Origin: Sphingobacterium spiritivorum ATCC 33861
GTDB lineage: Bacteria; Bacteroidota; Bacteroidia; Sphingobacteriales; Sphingobacteriaceae
Length of the DNA: 64,000 bases
Assembly (NCBI RefSeq): GCF_000143765.1
Contig: NZ_GL379772.1
Location: 357,093-421,092 of the forward strand
Reading direction: 5' to 3'
Below the pieces are notes generated by a model that saw only the letters and a list, made by a program, of their open reading frames with translations, was not told the origin of the DNA and did no database searches. Numbering within the stretch: position 1 is the first letter of the stretch; each line of letters begins with the position of its first letter. Shown one piece after another: positions 1-9,188 of this stretch. The position numbers and the translations under genes are program-made.

Positions 1-185
1 TGCTTAGCATATATGCAATGCCAGCCATATCCACAGCCCAGATCAAGCACATTTTTATTCTCAAAATCAGGAAACATCATTTTTAAAACATGCCATTCTC
101 CGGCGGCATGCAACCCCTCTTTAGAACGTGGCATTTTTCCATACTCATCAAAGAATCCACTATCATCATAAATATTCTGTTTCAT
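1..185 (-). CDS. Class I SAM-dependent methyltransferase, N-terminal fragment
   Basis: The reading frame starts at an ATG (complement of 183-185) and runs off the left edge of the window, so only 61 codons are present. Residues 47-55 read VLDLGCGYG, the glycine-rich motif I that binds S-adenosylmethionine in class I methyltransferases of the UbiE/Methyltransf_11 type. The preceding residues (MPRSKEGL, AAGEWH) match the usual N-terminal helix of small-molecule methyltransferases. The substrate cannot be told from this fragment. The 238 bases upstream, before the next gene, are AT-rich and hold no other gene. Confidence 0.8.
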   Translation of the reverse strand, partial: MKQNIYDDSGFFDEYGKMPRSKEGLHAAGEWHVLKMMFPDFENKNVLDLGCGYGWHCIYAK

Positions 186-423
186 AACATGCTTTTGTTT
201 TTCGACATGACTTAACAAAGTACTCCTGCCGAATATTATATTCTACAAAAATTACGCAAAATAAACTACATATCTAAACAGCGAATTATTGAAGATTAAT
301 CTTTCTAAAAAAACTCCTTAAATTCATTAAATTAGGATAGAAATTTGAAGTGCATTATGTACAAAGCTCTAAATCAGATTAAAAGATATTATAACCAGTA
401 TTAAAGAACTTTATGCATCTTGG

Positions 424-942
424 TTGACATATGACAACAATCTACATGCAAGAATAGGGGGTAAACCTCCTGAAATAATTGAAAACAGTATTCCTGATGA
501 TTACAAATTTTATGCTGTTATCCATCATCCGGAAAAACCAGATAAAATGCTTTCTATACTCATACACAGTAATTTTGATGTGCTTTTAGAAAACAATATT
601 TATCCCAACATAGCTGTGCAGGTTATAGAACATGAGCACTCGGAAATTGGAGACAGAACAGATAAGATTATTTCCTCGCTTGGGATCTATTCCATAAGTA
701 AGTATTCTGCAATAAACAAAAGTGATTTTTTATTTCTAAAAGCCGGAGGAGAGCCTCGTCTTATCCAACCCAAAAGTTATTATTATGAACAGTTGGAAAA
801 GGATAATTATTCCTTCTTTTTACAGATTGAAGAAGAAGGATATGCTGAAGAATCTGATTATGTATTTATGTACAGAGGACTATATCTGTATAAAAACAAT
901 GTAACTGATGAAGTAATATCCGGTTTCTGGCCATATTCTTAA
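424..942 (+). CDS. DUF1963/YwqG-like protein, 5' end apparently frameshifted
   Basis: A 172-residue acidic cytoplasmic protein without signal peptide or membrane segment. The C-terminal half has GGEPRLIQ (about residues 107-114) followed by a run of aromatics, FFLQIEEEGY and a final YRGLYLY. This resembles the GGxPxxIQ...LLLQID...G pattern of DUF1963/YwqG proteins, but the assignment is by motif only. The listed start is a TTG at 424. No ATG, GTG or earlier TTG exists in this frame after the stop at 370-372, although the frame looks coding from 373 on. An ATG at 357 in another frame joins this frame if one A is removed from the AAAA run at 381-384, giving MYKALNQIKDIITSIKELYA and onward. The gene may therefore be a pseudogene, a slippage site or a sequencing error. 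It stands alone. Confidence 0.6.
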   Translation: MTYDNNLHARIGGKPPEIIENSIPDDYKFYAVIHHPEKPDKMLSILIHSNFDVLLENNIYPNIAVQVIEHEHSEIGDRTDKIISSLGIYSISKYSAINKSDFLFLKAGGEPRLIQPKSYYYEQLEKDNYSFFLQIEEEGYAEESDYVFMYRGLYLYKNNVTDEVISGFWPYS

Positions 943-984
943 TAATATTTAACACGTACTTTTTCTTTTCCGGAAAGTAAACCA

Positions 985-1025
985 TAAAAAAGCAGCCAGA
1001 TCTTTGATTTAAAGATATGGCTGCT
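985..1025 (-). terminator. Rho-independent terminator of tRNA-Leu
   Basis: On the minus strand, an AGCAGCC arm pairs with GGCTGCT across an ATATCTTT/AAAGAT inner stem, followed by six T residues. It lies immediately 3' of the tRNA. Confidence 0.85.
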
Positions 1026-1029
1026 GAAG

Positions 1030-1113
1030 TGCCCAGGAGCAGATTCGAACTGCCACGCCCATTCAGGCGCCACCCCCTCAAGATGGTGCGTCTACCAATT
1101 TCGCCACCTGGGC
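1030..1113 (-). tRNA. tRNA-Leu (GAG)
   Basis: On the minus strand the acceptor arms GCCCAGG and CCTGGGC pair, with discriminator A at 1030. The D arm is GCGAAATTGGTAGACGC. The anticodon stem CCATC/GGTGG encloses the loop TTGAGGG, so the anticodon is GAG. A long variable arm follows, as expected for class II tRNA-Leu, then a T arm with GTTCGAAT. CCA is not encoded. The length is 84 nt. Confidence 0.95.
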
Positions 1114-1124
1114 ATCTTGAGTTG

Positions 1125-1155
1125 CAAAAATAATCCTTTTTTCGGAACCTGCAAC
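1125..1155 (-). promoter_or_regulatory. Bacteroidota-type promoter of tRNA-Leu
   Basis: On the minus strand GTTG (1155-1152) is followed after 19 bases by TATTTTTG (1132-1125), an exact match to the TAnnTTTG -7 element with a near-consensus -33 TTTG. The expected start of transcription is just upstream of the tRNA 5' end at 1113. Confidence 0.75.
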
Positions 1156-1180
1156 CTAAAAATCATCTTTTAGTGCAATG

Positions 1181-2065
1181 CTAGTTGTTTTTTTTCAGAT
1201 TTCTGCGGATCAGCGTCTGGATAATTCCATCGACTAGACCGACCCTTGGAGCTACAATAGTTTTCAAATGACCGATCTTCATAATCGTAAGAAAAATCTC
1301 TGCTGCAGGGATAATAACATCTGCACGATCCTGTTTCAATCCCAATACATTGATCCTGTCTTTGAGCGAATAAGAAGTAAGATGATTATAGATTGCCTTT
1401 AACTTAGAATAAGACATAGGTTTATCTTCTTTTGCATTGGCCAGTCTGGACAGTTTATTGATATTGCCACCTGTTCCGATACCATACACCTGCTTATACA
1501 TCTGTGTATGTGTCTTCACCCAATCTTTCAGTTCATCCCATGTCTCCGGTTGATCCTGATTATCCAGAATACGGATAGTCCCCAGATTAAACGAACGGGA
1601 AGCGACCAGCCTGGAATTAGCGAACAAAGACAATTCCGTACTACCACCACCTACATCAATATACAGATACACCTTATCCTTATCCATATCCTGCTCCAGA
1701 TGACTGTTATAGATGATTTCTGCTTCCAGACTGCCATCTATGATCTGAATATCCACTCCGGCCTTTTTACATGCCTTCACGACTTCCTTTCCATTTCCGG
1801 CATCCCGCATCGCTGAGGTCGCGCATGCCATATAATCAGTCACTCTGTATACATCCATCAGATTTTTGAATGCAGTCATTGTACTGACCATATCTTTAAA
1901 TTTCACATCAGAAATATGATGTTGGATAAAAGCATCATCGCCTAAGCGCAGGGGTACACGCAACAAGGTATTTTTGATAAACGATATTTCTTCTTTGGTT
2001 TGGTCAATGTCGGCTATCAGTAACCGGACAGCATTGGACCCAATATCTATTGCTGCGTATCTCAC
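1181..2065 (-). CDS. ppx: Exopolyphosphatase / Ppx-GppA phosphatase
   Basis: A 294-residue ASKHA-fold enzyme of the Ppx/GppA family, which hydrolyses terminal phosphates of polyphosphate or converts pppGpp to ppGpp. The phosphate-1 motif DIGSNAVRLL is at residues 7-16, ATSAMRDAGNG at 82-92, and the phosphate-2 motif DVGGGSTEL at 137-145. The protein is shorter than the roughly 500-residue E. coli Ppx/GppA, so it has the two-domain core only, as usual in Bacteroidota. Its ATG overlaps the stop of the upstream polyphosphate kinase gene by four bases (ATGA), so the two are probably translationally coupled and jointly control polyphosphate levels. Whether the in vivo substrate is polyphosphate or pppGpp cannot be decided here, though the ppk pairing favours polyphosphate. 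Confidence 0.92.
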   Translation of the reverse strand: MRYAAIDIGSNAVRLLIADIDQTKEEISFIKNTLLRVPLRLGDDAFIQHHISDVKFKDMVSTMTAFKNLMDVYRVTDYMACATSAMRDAGNGKEVVKACKKAGVDIQIIDGSLEAEIIYNSHLEQDMDKDKVYLYIDVGGGSTELSLFANSRLVASRSFNLGTIRILDNQDQPETWDELKDWVKTHTQMYKQVYGIGTGGNINKLSRLANAKEDKPMSYSKLKAIYNHLTSYSLKDRINVLGLKQDRADVIIPAAEIFLTIMKIGHLKTIVAPRVGLVDGIIQTLIRRNLKKNN

Positions 2066-4110
2066 AAAATTTCGATTTTATTTTTTAAATAATTATAAGT
2101 ATCCACCTGAGCACGGTTAGAGGCATTTACCGGGCTACGTTTATATCTGTTTTTCTGTTGGGCATCGATAATCCTTGCCTTCGTATTATCGGCCAGCTGA
2201 ATCTTGATCAGATCATATACTTCGGCTATCAGGTCTTTATTTTCAATCGGAAAGGCGATCTCCACTCTCCTGTTCAGGTTGCGTGTCATCAGATCTGCTG
2301 AGGAAAGATAGATCTCTTTCGTATCTCCGTAATCAAAGATCCATACCCGTGCATGTTCCAGGTAACGGTCAACGATACTGGTCACATGGATATGTTCACT
2401 GAAACCTTCTTTTCCCGGGATCAGACAGCACATTCCGCGAATAATAAGATTAATCTTTACACCGGCATTATTTGCCTGATAAAGACGCTGAATAATATCT
2501 TCATCCGTAAGACTGTTCATCTTCAGAATCAGAGATACTTTTATACCTTGCTGACTTAATTTAATGAGCTGATCGACCTTCGTATAGAAGATATCCCGCA
2601 TAGCCAGAGGCGCAGTGATCAGTGACTTATAATTGTCATGGTATACACTTTTCTTTAACCCTGTAAACAGACGTTTGAGATCCCGTGTAATGAGCTTGTT
2701 GGAGGTAAATAATCCAATATCACAATATATTCTGGCTGTCTTTTCGTTAAAATTACCGGTAGATAAATATGTGTAGGCTACTCTTCTTTTACCTTCACGT
2801 CTGAATACCAGACATGATTTAGCATGAAGCTTAATATTGACATTTCCTAAAAAAACATTCACTCCCGCCTCTTCCAGTTTTGTCAGCCAGTAGATATTTG
2901 CTTTTTCATCAAATCTGGCTTTCACTTCTAAAAATGCATTGACCCGTTTTCCGTTTTTGGCGGCGATGATAAGTGCATTCATAATATTAGAATTGTTCGC
3001 TACCCGGTATAAGGTGATATTAATCTCTTCTACAGTAGGGTCAATAGCCGACTCCCGTATGAAATGCAAAACATAGTCATAGGATTGGTAAGGCAAATGG
3101 ATAAGATAATCTCTCTTCTTTATCGGTTTGAAAAGACTCCTGTTAATATCCAATCCTGATACTGGTAGCGCCGCTACCGGTTCATACGCCAGATCCGAAC
3201 GGTTTCCTATAGGGAAATTAATAAAATCACTGAAGATCATATAACGATTCATAGGGATAAACCCGTCATCGTCTACTTCCAGTTGATTGTCCAGATAACT
3301 CAATAACGAAGGAGGCATATTGGCATCATACTCCAGCCGAATGACTTTTCCCGTCTGTCTGTCAATCAAACTCTTTTTTAATACTTCCAGAAATTTGTCA
3401 CTGCGGTCTACATCCAGATCTAACTCTGAATCACGCGTAATCTGAAAGCGGTAACCGGATATTTCATCAAATTCCACCGCCGTATAGATATCTTCCAAAA
3501 ACATCATGATGATTTCATCCAGAAGAATAATCTCATGTTGTCCTGTACTGTTAGGCACATGATGAAAACGGCTGATAACATTTTTAGGCATTTCTATAAT
3601 AGAAATCCTTTCCTGATCATTATGGGATAATTTTACTATAAAATGCAGACTTCTGCCATTGATATTTGGAAAGAACTGATCATTGACCCAGATCGGGATA
3701 AGGTATTTTAGAATTTCTTCCTGAAAATAAGTATGCAGATATTCGCGCTGATCATCCCTCAGATCGTCCGCCTCCAGAATATTGATATTTTCTTCTTCCA
3801 GACGTTTCATTAACACCTGATCAAAAAGATAATCAAACTTTTTGTCCAGCTTCAAAACGCTGTGCTGAATTTGTTTCAGCACTTTTTTAGGTTTAAATCC
3901 TATTTTTTTGTTCTTCAACTCATTTTCCACCATACGGTGAAGAATGGCTACACGAACACTGTAAAACTCTGATAAGTTGGAGGAATAAATAGCCAGAAAA
4001 CGCAATCTTTCCAACAAAGGTACCGTATCGTCTGCGGCCTCCTGAAGCACACGTTCGTTAAATTGCAGCCAGCTAAGCTCGCGATTAAGGACGGGAAATT
4101 GGTCGCTCAA
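2062..4110 (-). CDS. ppk1: Polyphosphate kinase 1
   Basis: A 682-residue enzyme that reversibly polymerises the gamma-phosphate of ATP into polyphosphate. The N-terminal signature NRELSWLQFNERVLQEA is at residues 9-25. The two C-terminal phospholipase-D-like domains carry KLHAK (His429, the expected autophosphorylated histidine) and YLEHARVWIF (His586), the second conserved active-site histidine. SSNLSEFYSVR (43-53) and STGNFNEKTARIY (about 450-462) are also typical. Length is normal for Ppk1. It is first in the operon with ppx, overlapping by four bases. The 110 bases upstream are AT-rich and separate it from the oxidoreductase gene. Confidence 0.97.
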   Translation of the reverse strand: MSDQFPVLNRELSWLQFNERVLQEAADDTVPLLERLRFLAIYSSNLSEFYSVRVAILHRMVENELKNKKIGFKPKKVLKQIQHSVLKLDKKFDYLFDQVLMKRLEEENINILEADDLRDDQREYLHTYFQEEILKYLIPIWVNDQFFPNINGRSLHFIVKLSHNDQERISIIEMPKNVISRFHHVPNSTGQHEIILLDEIIMMFLEDIYTAVEFDEISGYRFQITRDSELDLDVDRSDKFLEVLKKSLIDRQTGKVIRLEYDANMPPSLLSYLDNQLEVDDDGFIPMNRYMIFSDFINFPIGNRSDLAYEPVAALPVSGLDINRSLFKPIKKRDYLIHLPYQSYDYVLHFIRESAIDPTVEEINITLYRVANNSNIMNALIIAAKNGKRVNAFLEVKARFDEKANIYWLTKLEEAGVNVFLGNVNIKLHAKSCLVFRREGKRRVAYTYLSTGNFNEKTARIYCDIGLFTSNKLITRDLKRLFTGLKKSVYHDNYKSLITAPLAMRDIFYTKVDQLIKLSQQGIKVSLILKMNSLTDEDIIQRLYQANNAGVKINLIIRGMCCLIPGKEGFSEHIHVTSIVDRYLEHARVWIFDYGDTKEIYLSSADLMTRNLNRRVEIAFPIENKDLIAEVYDLIKIQLADNTKARIIDAQQKNRYKRSPVNASNRAQVDTYNYLKNKIEIL

Positions 4111-4220
4111 AATAGTAAGATTTTAGATCTTTAAATTTAATATTTTTCAGACCAATATTAAAGACTTGATGTTAATTATTCGTTAAGAAATAATTAACAC
4201 TTTCTTAATTTAAATCTATG

Positions 4221-5243
4221 CTAACCTGATGGCGCCAGTATTTCCAGTTGCAATAAAATCTGATCTTCAGTTACAAAGTAGGGAGCTCCGTGACGTAAAG
4301 TCTGATACACAGCCTCAAATAATTTACGATAATCCCCTCTCTCAGCGATCAAAGATTCGGTCTGCATATTTCCTTCGTCATCTGCTAAGGTAAGTAAAGC
4401 TTCTTTCCCTTCCGGTTCGATTCCGTAAGCGATGTCATTCGGAGACATTCCTGCCAGCAGCTGCTGCTCCTGTACATCACTTCTCTCTTTTACAAAAGAT
4501 CCCTTCAGAGCATGTAAGACAAAGCTTTTTTGCGGATTGGCAACCATTAGGCTGACGGTAATAAATACACTCAGTCCTTTCCCGTAATTCAAAAGCAGGC
4601 AGGCATAATCGTCTACCTTAGATTTAGGGCGGTTGTTAGACAGAATCTTCGTTACTGATTTGGGCTTGCCGAACAGCGAAATTGTCTGGTCCAGCAGATG
4701 TGATCCCAGATCATACAATATACCACTTCCCGGACGTTTGGTTTCTTTAAATTTTTTAGCACCAATCTCAGTCTTATACCGGTCAAATCGAAGATGTAGT
4801 TCAACAGGCTTACCCAGCTTTCCTGATTCCAATGTTGCTTTCAGGGATTGAAAGTCAGAATCAAAGCGTCTGTTATGGTAAGGAAGTACATGTCGGTTCA
4901 TTTTGCGTCCCAGCGCAAAAAGTTCTTTTGCTTCTTTAACAGTCGGAGAAAAAGGTTTTTCTACCAGGACATGTTTACCTGCCAGTAAAGCCATTTTGGC
5001 AAATTCAAAATGCGTATCGTTGGGCGTATTGACAATGACAAGTTCAATCTCCGGGTCTTCCAGTAATTCTTTCACACTAGAATAGCTTATAATGCCCGGA
5101 TAATCCAGGTGAGCCTGTTTGGTTTTACGTTCCACAATAGCCTTCAGCTGAAAGCTCTCACTACCCCCTATAAACGGCGCATGGAACACCCTTCCGGACA
5201 TTCCATACGATAATATTCCTGTAACTACTTGCTTTACAGCCAT
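4221..5243 (-). CDS. Gfo/Idh/MocA family NAD(P)-dependent oxidoreductase
   Basis: A 340-residue cytoplasmic oxidoreductase. An N-terminal Rossmann segment contains GILSYGMSGR (residues 9-18). The family signature EKP is at 95-97, in a context typical of Gfo/Idh/MocA enzymes, where the lysine helps position the nicotinamide and substrate. The C-terminal alpha/beta domain contains YDLGSHLLDQ (177-186), with the conserved Asp and His of the active site. Sugar or polyol derivatives are the usual substrates, but nothing nearby names one. It lies 18 bases downstream of the small lipoprotein gene on the same strand and may be cotranscribed with it. The protein ends slightly short of some relatives but shows no break. 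Confidence 0.9.
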   Translation of the reverse strand: MAVKQVVTGILSYGMSGRVFHAPFIGGSESFQLKAIVERKTKQAHLDYPGIISYSSVKELLEDPEIELVIVNTPNDTHFEFAKMALLAGKHVLVEKPFSPTVKEAKELFALGRKMNRHVLPYHNRRFDSDFQSLKATLESGKLGKPVELHLRFDRYKTEIGAKKFKETKRPGSGILYDLGSHLLDQTISLFGKPKSVTKILSNNRPKSKVDDYACLLLNYGKGLSVFITVSLMVANPQKSFVLHALKGSFVKERSDVQEQQLLAGMSPNDIAYGIEPEGKEALLTLADDEGNMQTESLIAERGDYRKLFEAVYQTLRHGAPYFVTEDQILLQLEILAPSG

Positions 5244-5261
5244 ACAGTATTATTTTAATTA

Positions 5262-5837
5262 TTAATGGTGAGCATGCTCATCATGTTTTACTCCGGCAGC
5301 GTGATACACTTCTTCCAAAGCTTTTGCATGATCAGCAGCAAATTTTTGCAATTTCACATTTGTATTTCTGGAAACACGGTCGAATTGCTCTTTGATAAGG
5401 GTTTGCTCATGCTCTGCATGTTTCAGGAAAGCAGCATCCGAGTAGCTTGCAACTTTTGAAGTAACAGCAGTACTGTCTGTAGCTGCAGTTTGCTGAGCCG
5501 GTGCCTGAAATGCCTGTGCTCCTCTGATCGGGAAGTCAACATGCAATTCTGTAGCTACGCTATCCAAATGAGGAACTAATGATCCATAAACTTCTTTAAT
5601 TTTAGCGGCTAACGATTTCACTTTTGCATCAGATGAGACACTCGCTGCATATTCCGCATAAGCTAATTCATAAGGAACCTTCTCACCTACTGTCTGGAAA
5701 AAGCGGTATGCATCACCATCCACCAATGAAGTGTGTGTATATTTCAACTGATTCTGCTCAGCTGTCTTATTACTACAGGAAGCAAATAATGTACTACCTC
5801 CGATAACTGCTACTACAAATAAAGTATTAAGTTTCAT
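5262..5837 (-). CDS. DUF4142-like periplasmic lipoprotein
   Basis: A 191-residue exported protein. The first 20 residues form a lipoprotein signal peptide ending LFASC, with Cys20 as the expected lipidated residue. The mature part is helical and rich in Ala, His and Glu, with HAEHEQTLIKEQF and HAKALEEVYHAAG, the spacing seen in DUF4142/ferritin-like four-helix proteins. It ends in a His-rich tail (HDEHAHH) that could bind metal, which is inference. The family is widespread in Bacteroidota without a firm function. It is probably the first gene of a two-gene unit with the oxidoreductase. Confidence 0.75.
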   Translation of the reverse strand: MKLNTLFVVAVIGGSTLFASCSNKTAEQNQLKYTHTSLVDGDAYRFFQTVGEKVPYELAYAEYAASVSSDAKVKSLAAKIKEVYGSLVPHLDSVATELHVDFPIRGAQAFQAPAQQTAATDSTAVTSKVASYSDAAFLKHAEHEQTLIKEQFDRVSRNTNVKLQKFAADHAKALEEVYHAAGVKHDEHAHH

Positions 5838-5900
5838 ATTCTCTTTTGATTACGACCACAAAAATATAAATAATATGCTAAATTCCCTATTCTTCTGTGA

Positions 5901-8477
5901 TTATGCTAAATTTCTTCCGGCGTTTACAACCCCATATATTGTTCTGGCAATCAGTTTTGAATATACATCGTATTTTGGGTCTTCTGTTTCCAGCTGCTTT
6001 TGCTTTCTGATTGCATAATGCTGAATAATTAATAAAGGCAGAATAATCTTTTCTCTTGCCAGAATAGATTCCCGTTCTACCGGATAATTTTCCATCAGAA
6101 TTTTTGTATTGCTCAATTTAAGGACATATTTCTTAGTAAGCTCGTATTCTGCATGCAGCATTTTCCAGAAATCTCCGTATTGTTCATCAAACTGCATATA
6201 AGATGTGATGTCAAAATTGGATTTTGTCATGGACATCATACAGTTATCAATAATAGTATTAAACATCCCCGAATGCTCATAAAGATTCCGGACATAAGAC
6301 CAAAGGTTATTTTCTTCTGCAAATTGCAAAGCAGATCCTACCCCGAAGAATCCCGGAATATTCTGTTTCAGCTGACTCCATGAAGTCACAAAACTGATGG
6401 CACGCAGATCTTCCAGTTTCAATTCTTTATCCGAATTCCGCTTCACAGGACGGCTACTGATATTGATGGTGGAGAGCACTTTAAGCGGACTCAGATTTTC
6501 AAGGTAATTCAGGAATAAAGGATCCTTACGCAAAGACATAAACTTTTCATAACTCACCTCAGCCATCTGATCGATCACATCCTTTTGTTTTGCAGTCAGT
6601 GTATCGCCTTCATTTTGTCTTATTTCAGAGATGATACCTGCATGAAGCAATTGTTCAATATTATATTTAGCTGTATCGAGTGAGCCATACTGACTGCTGA
6701 TCGTCTGCCCCTGAATAGTCAGCTGGATATGTTTATTTTCAATCTCACGTCCCATTGAAGCGTAGAAGCGTTGCGTTTTACCACCACCACGTGCAGGAGG
6801 TCCTCCGCGACCGTCAAAGAAGACCAGATCTACATCGTAATCTCTGGCAATGGCCGTCAGATCCATTTTGGCCTTATATATAGACCAGTTTGCCATCAGA
6901 TATCCTCCGTCTTTTGTACTGTCTGAGAATCCAAGCATAATCGTCTGCTTGTTACCCCTGGATTTGAGATGTGCTACATACGCAGGATGTGTGTACAATG
7001 CTTTCATGACATCTCCTGCTCTGATCAGGTCGTCCACTGTTTCAAACAAAGGCACAAAATCTATAGTCAGCTCTTTCTTCTTCCAACCCGACCACAGAAA
7101 CAACTGCATCAATCCCAGAATATCCGAAGCCTGCTGACAGTTACTGATGATAAAGCGTTGCGCTGCCCGCTCACTTCCTGCATTCTGAATACTTTTTAAT
7201 AAAGGAATGACTTCCAAAGTATCTTTTACCAACAAGGCAGCATCCTCTCCAACCTCAAGATCCAACTCTGAGAAAGGAAAACCCTTTTGCTTGGCGGTTT
7301 CACTCAATCCTTCAAAATCTTCTGTTAATCCTGTTTTTTTCTGATCCTTGGTAATCAGGTAAGTTAGGGTATTCCGTAATACACGGCTGTCCTGACGGAT
7401 ATCAAGTGTCGTAAAATAGCATCCGAAAGTCACGACTTTACGGATCAGGTCTTCCACTACATCTATAAATAAACTATTATGTTTTTCAATCAGTACTTTT
7501 TTAATAGCTTTCAGATTCGTGAGGATACGATCCGTTTCATCCTTAGGATTCTCTACCGGATTAAAACTGTTTTCATAGAACAATTCCTGCAGCGTATCCA
7601 TATACTGTTCCACCCCTCTGAACGTAATGCGTCTCTTGATGACTCTGAAATCGCGATAATAGCATCTGAACAAAATAGTCCGCAGCATTGTCGCCACTTT
7701 ACGGGTACTTTCGACGGTTACATTTGGATTTCCGTCACGGTCTCCGCCCGGCCAGAATCCTAGTTCAATAAGTTGTTTCACATCTTCAGTAGGCATCTCC
7801 AGTTCATCATCTATTGTTGCCTGAATTTCGGAAGCCACTTTATAGAATACGTTTTCCAGATACCAGGCCAGACTCGCTGCCTCATCCACCGGAGTAGGTT
7901 TCAGCTTATTGATAAACGGAGTCTTACCCAGTTGCTGAAGAAGTAAATGGATATTATTGATATCATTGTCCTTAATTGCTTCAATAAGGTCATTTATAAT
8001 AGAAAGTACAGCTCCTGGATAGAATTGTGTAGGGTGTGCTGTCAGGACTAAACGAACAGAAAAATCTTTCAGCTTGTTGACAATTTGTTTTCTGAGCTTG
8101 CTATTTGTTTCCGTCTGGCGGAAAAGAGGTTCCAAAAGACCCGCTTCATCTGCACGCCCTATAGACTGAAAAGAAGAATCCTCTACGGCATCAAATAAAA
8201 CAACCTGACGCTCTACATATTGTACGATTCTGAAAAGAAGATCAACACGGTCCTCTTCTTGTACATATTGCTCATATTGTCCAAAAAAACTATCTATGAT
8301 CTCCTCCGGAGCGAGATGCTCTTCCACTCCCTTCTCACAATGTGTAGTAAAAAAAGGCAATAATGTACCCGTATGCTTTACGCGCTGAAACGGTAAAGTA
8401 AGGAATAAACTCTTGAAAAGTTCAAAACGGGTCAACACCTCGTTTTGAAAGGTAGCTTCTTTTTGACTTAATTTCAT
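5901..8477 (-). CDS. ppc: Phosphoenolpyruvate carboxylase
   Basis: An 858-residue anaplerotic enzyme that carboxylates PEP with bicarbonate to form oxaloacetate. The active-site motif VLTAHPTQ is at residues 144-151, with catalytic His148. GFSDSTKDGGY and FFDGRGGPPARGGG are the conserved substrate and lid motifs in the second half. Length is close to the bacterial norm of about 880. The extreme C-terminus reads AGRNLA rather than the QNTG or RNTG of most PEPCs. That end reaches the active site in known structures, so the difference is notable but may be typical of this phylum. The gene is monocistronic, divergent from ohr, with about 200 AT-rich bases between them. Confidence 0.96.
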   Translation of the reverse strand: MKLSQKEATFQNEVLTRFELFKSLFLTLPFQRVKHTGTLLPFFTTHCEKGVEEHLAPEEIIDSFFGQYEQYVQEEDRVDLLFRIVQYVERQVVLFDAVEDSSFQSIGRADEAGLLEPLFRQTETNSKLRKQIVNKLKDFSVRLVLTAHPTQFYPGAVLSIINDLIEAIKDNDINNIHLLLQQLGKTPFINKLKPTPVDEAASLAWYLENVFYKVASEIQATIDDELEMPTEDVKQLIELGFWPGGDRDGNPNVTVESTRKVATMLRTILFRCYYRDFRVIKRRITFRGVEQYMDTLQELFYENSFNPVENPKDETDRILTNLKAIKKVLIEKHNSLFIDVVEDLIRKVVTFGCYFTTLDIRQDSRVLRNTLTYLITKDQKKTGLTEDFEGLSETAKQKGFPFSELDLEVGEDAALLVKDTLEVIPLLKSIQNAGSERAAQRFIISNCQQASDILGLMQLFLWSGWKKKELTIDFVPLFETVDDLIRAGDVMKALYTHPAYVAHLKSRGNKQTIMLGFSDSTKDGGYLMANWSIYKAKMDLTAIARDYDVDLVFFDGRGGPPARGGGKTQRFYASMGREIENKHIQLTIQGQTISSQYGSLDTAKYNIEQLLHAGIISEIRQNEGDTLTAKQKDVIDQMAEVSYEKFMSLRKDPLFLNYLENLSPLKVLSTINISSRPVKRNSDKELKLEDLRAISFVTSWSQLKQNIPGFFGVGSALQFAEENNLWSYVRNLYEHSGMFNTIIDNCMMSMTKSNFDITSYMQFDEQYGDFWKMLHAEYELTKKYVLKLSNTKILMENYPVERESILAREKIILPLLIIQHYAIRKQKQLETEDPKYDVYSKLIARTIYGVVNAGRNLA

Positions 8478-8683
8478 GGTTTTGAAATAACACGAGGTTG
8501 TGTGTTTTGTTTGTTTGATTTAGTTGATTTCAACCTCCGAAAATCAAATATATAAAATTTATACTCAAATATCCTTTATAATGTAAATTTTAAATACAAA
8601 ACTTCAAAATTTTAAAATTTTAACAACAACATTATACCGACTTTAGTGTTATTATATTATTGAAAAACAAATAACACACTACC

Positions 8684-9097
8684 ATGAGCAATAAACTATA
8701 TACTGCAGAAGTCACCGCTACAGGAGGAAGAGACGGTGCTGTAAAGTCCTCGGACGGAATAATTGATTTTGAGGTGCACAAACCCGAAGCAATGGGTGGA
8801 AAAGGCGGAGCAACTAATCCTGAGCAACTATTTGCTGCAGCCTGGAGTTCCTGCTTCTTAGGAGCAATGGGCGCTGTAGGAGAAAAAGATCATGTGAATC
8901 TGAAAGATGCTACAGTGACGGTAAAAGCTTCCTTTAATGAAGAAGATCATTCTTTCTTTCTGTCAGCCGAATTAGAAATACATGTGCCTTCCCTATCCAT
9001 TGAAGAAGCTCAGAAACTGGCAGATAAAGCGCATAAAGTGTGTCCCTATTCAAAAGCTACAAAAGGGAATATCGAAGTCAGCATAAAAGCTATATAA
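8684..9097 (+). CDS. ohr: Organic hydroperoxide resistance protein (Ohr/OsmC family)
   Basis: A 137-residue OsmC-fold peroxidase that reduces organic hydroperoxides, usually with lipoyl thiols as reductant. The peroxidatic cysteine is Cys57 in AAWSSCFLGAM and the resolving cysteine is Cys120 in VCPYSKATKGN. GGATNPEQLFAAAW is the typical Ohr signature that separates it from OsmC proper. The length matches the family. No OhrR/MarR repressor gene is adjacent, and no clear OhrR palindrome was seen in the AT-rich upstream region. A terminator follows at once. Confidence 0.95.
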   Translation: MSNKLYTAEVTATGGRDGAVKSSDGIIDFEVHKPEAMGGKGGATNPEQLFAAAWSSCFLGAMGAVGEKDHVNLKDATVTVKASFNEEDHSFFLSAELEIHVPSLSIEEAQKLADKAHKVCPYSKATKGNIEVSIKAI

Positions 9098-9105
9098 CTC
9101 TTTAC

Positions 9106-9132
9106 AAAAAAGACTGTTCAGCAGTCTTTTTT
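9106..9132 (+). terminator. Rho-independent terminator after ohr
   Basis: AAAAAAGACTG pairs with CAGTCTTTTTT around a five-base loop; the T run serves the plus strand. Confidence 0.85.
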
Positions 9133-9167
9133 GCTATCTTTTTCAACACTTATCCTAAATCTATCTG

Positions 9168-9175
9168 TATCTTTG
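9168..9175 (+). promoter_or_regulatory. -7 element (TATCTTTG) for the FUSC gene
   Basis: An exact TAnnTTTG match lies 13 bases before the ATG at 9189 and just after the ohr terminator. The -33 element is not obvious. The transcript leader would be under ten bases. Confidence 0.6.
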
Positions 9176-9188
9176 CGTTGCATAGATT

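Noticed and set aside
866..1081. 71-codon minus-strand frame over the tRNA-Leu and its terminator
   Set aside because: It translates a tRNA and a terminator, so it cannot be a gene.
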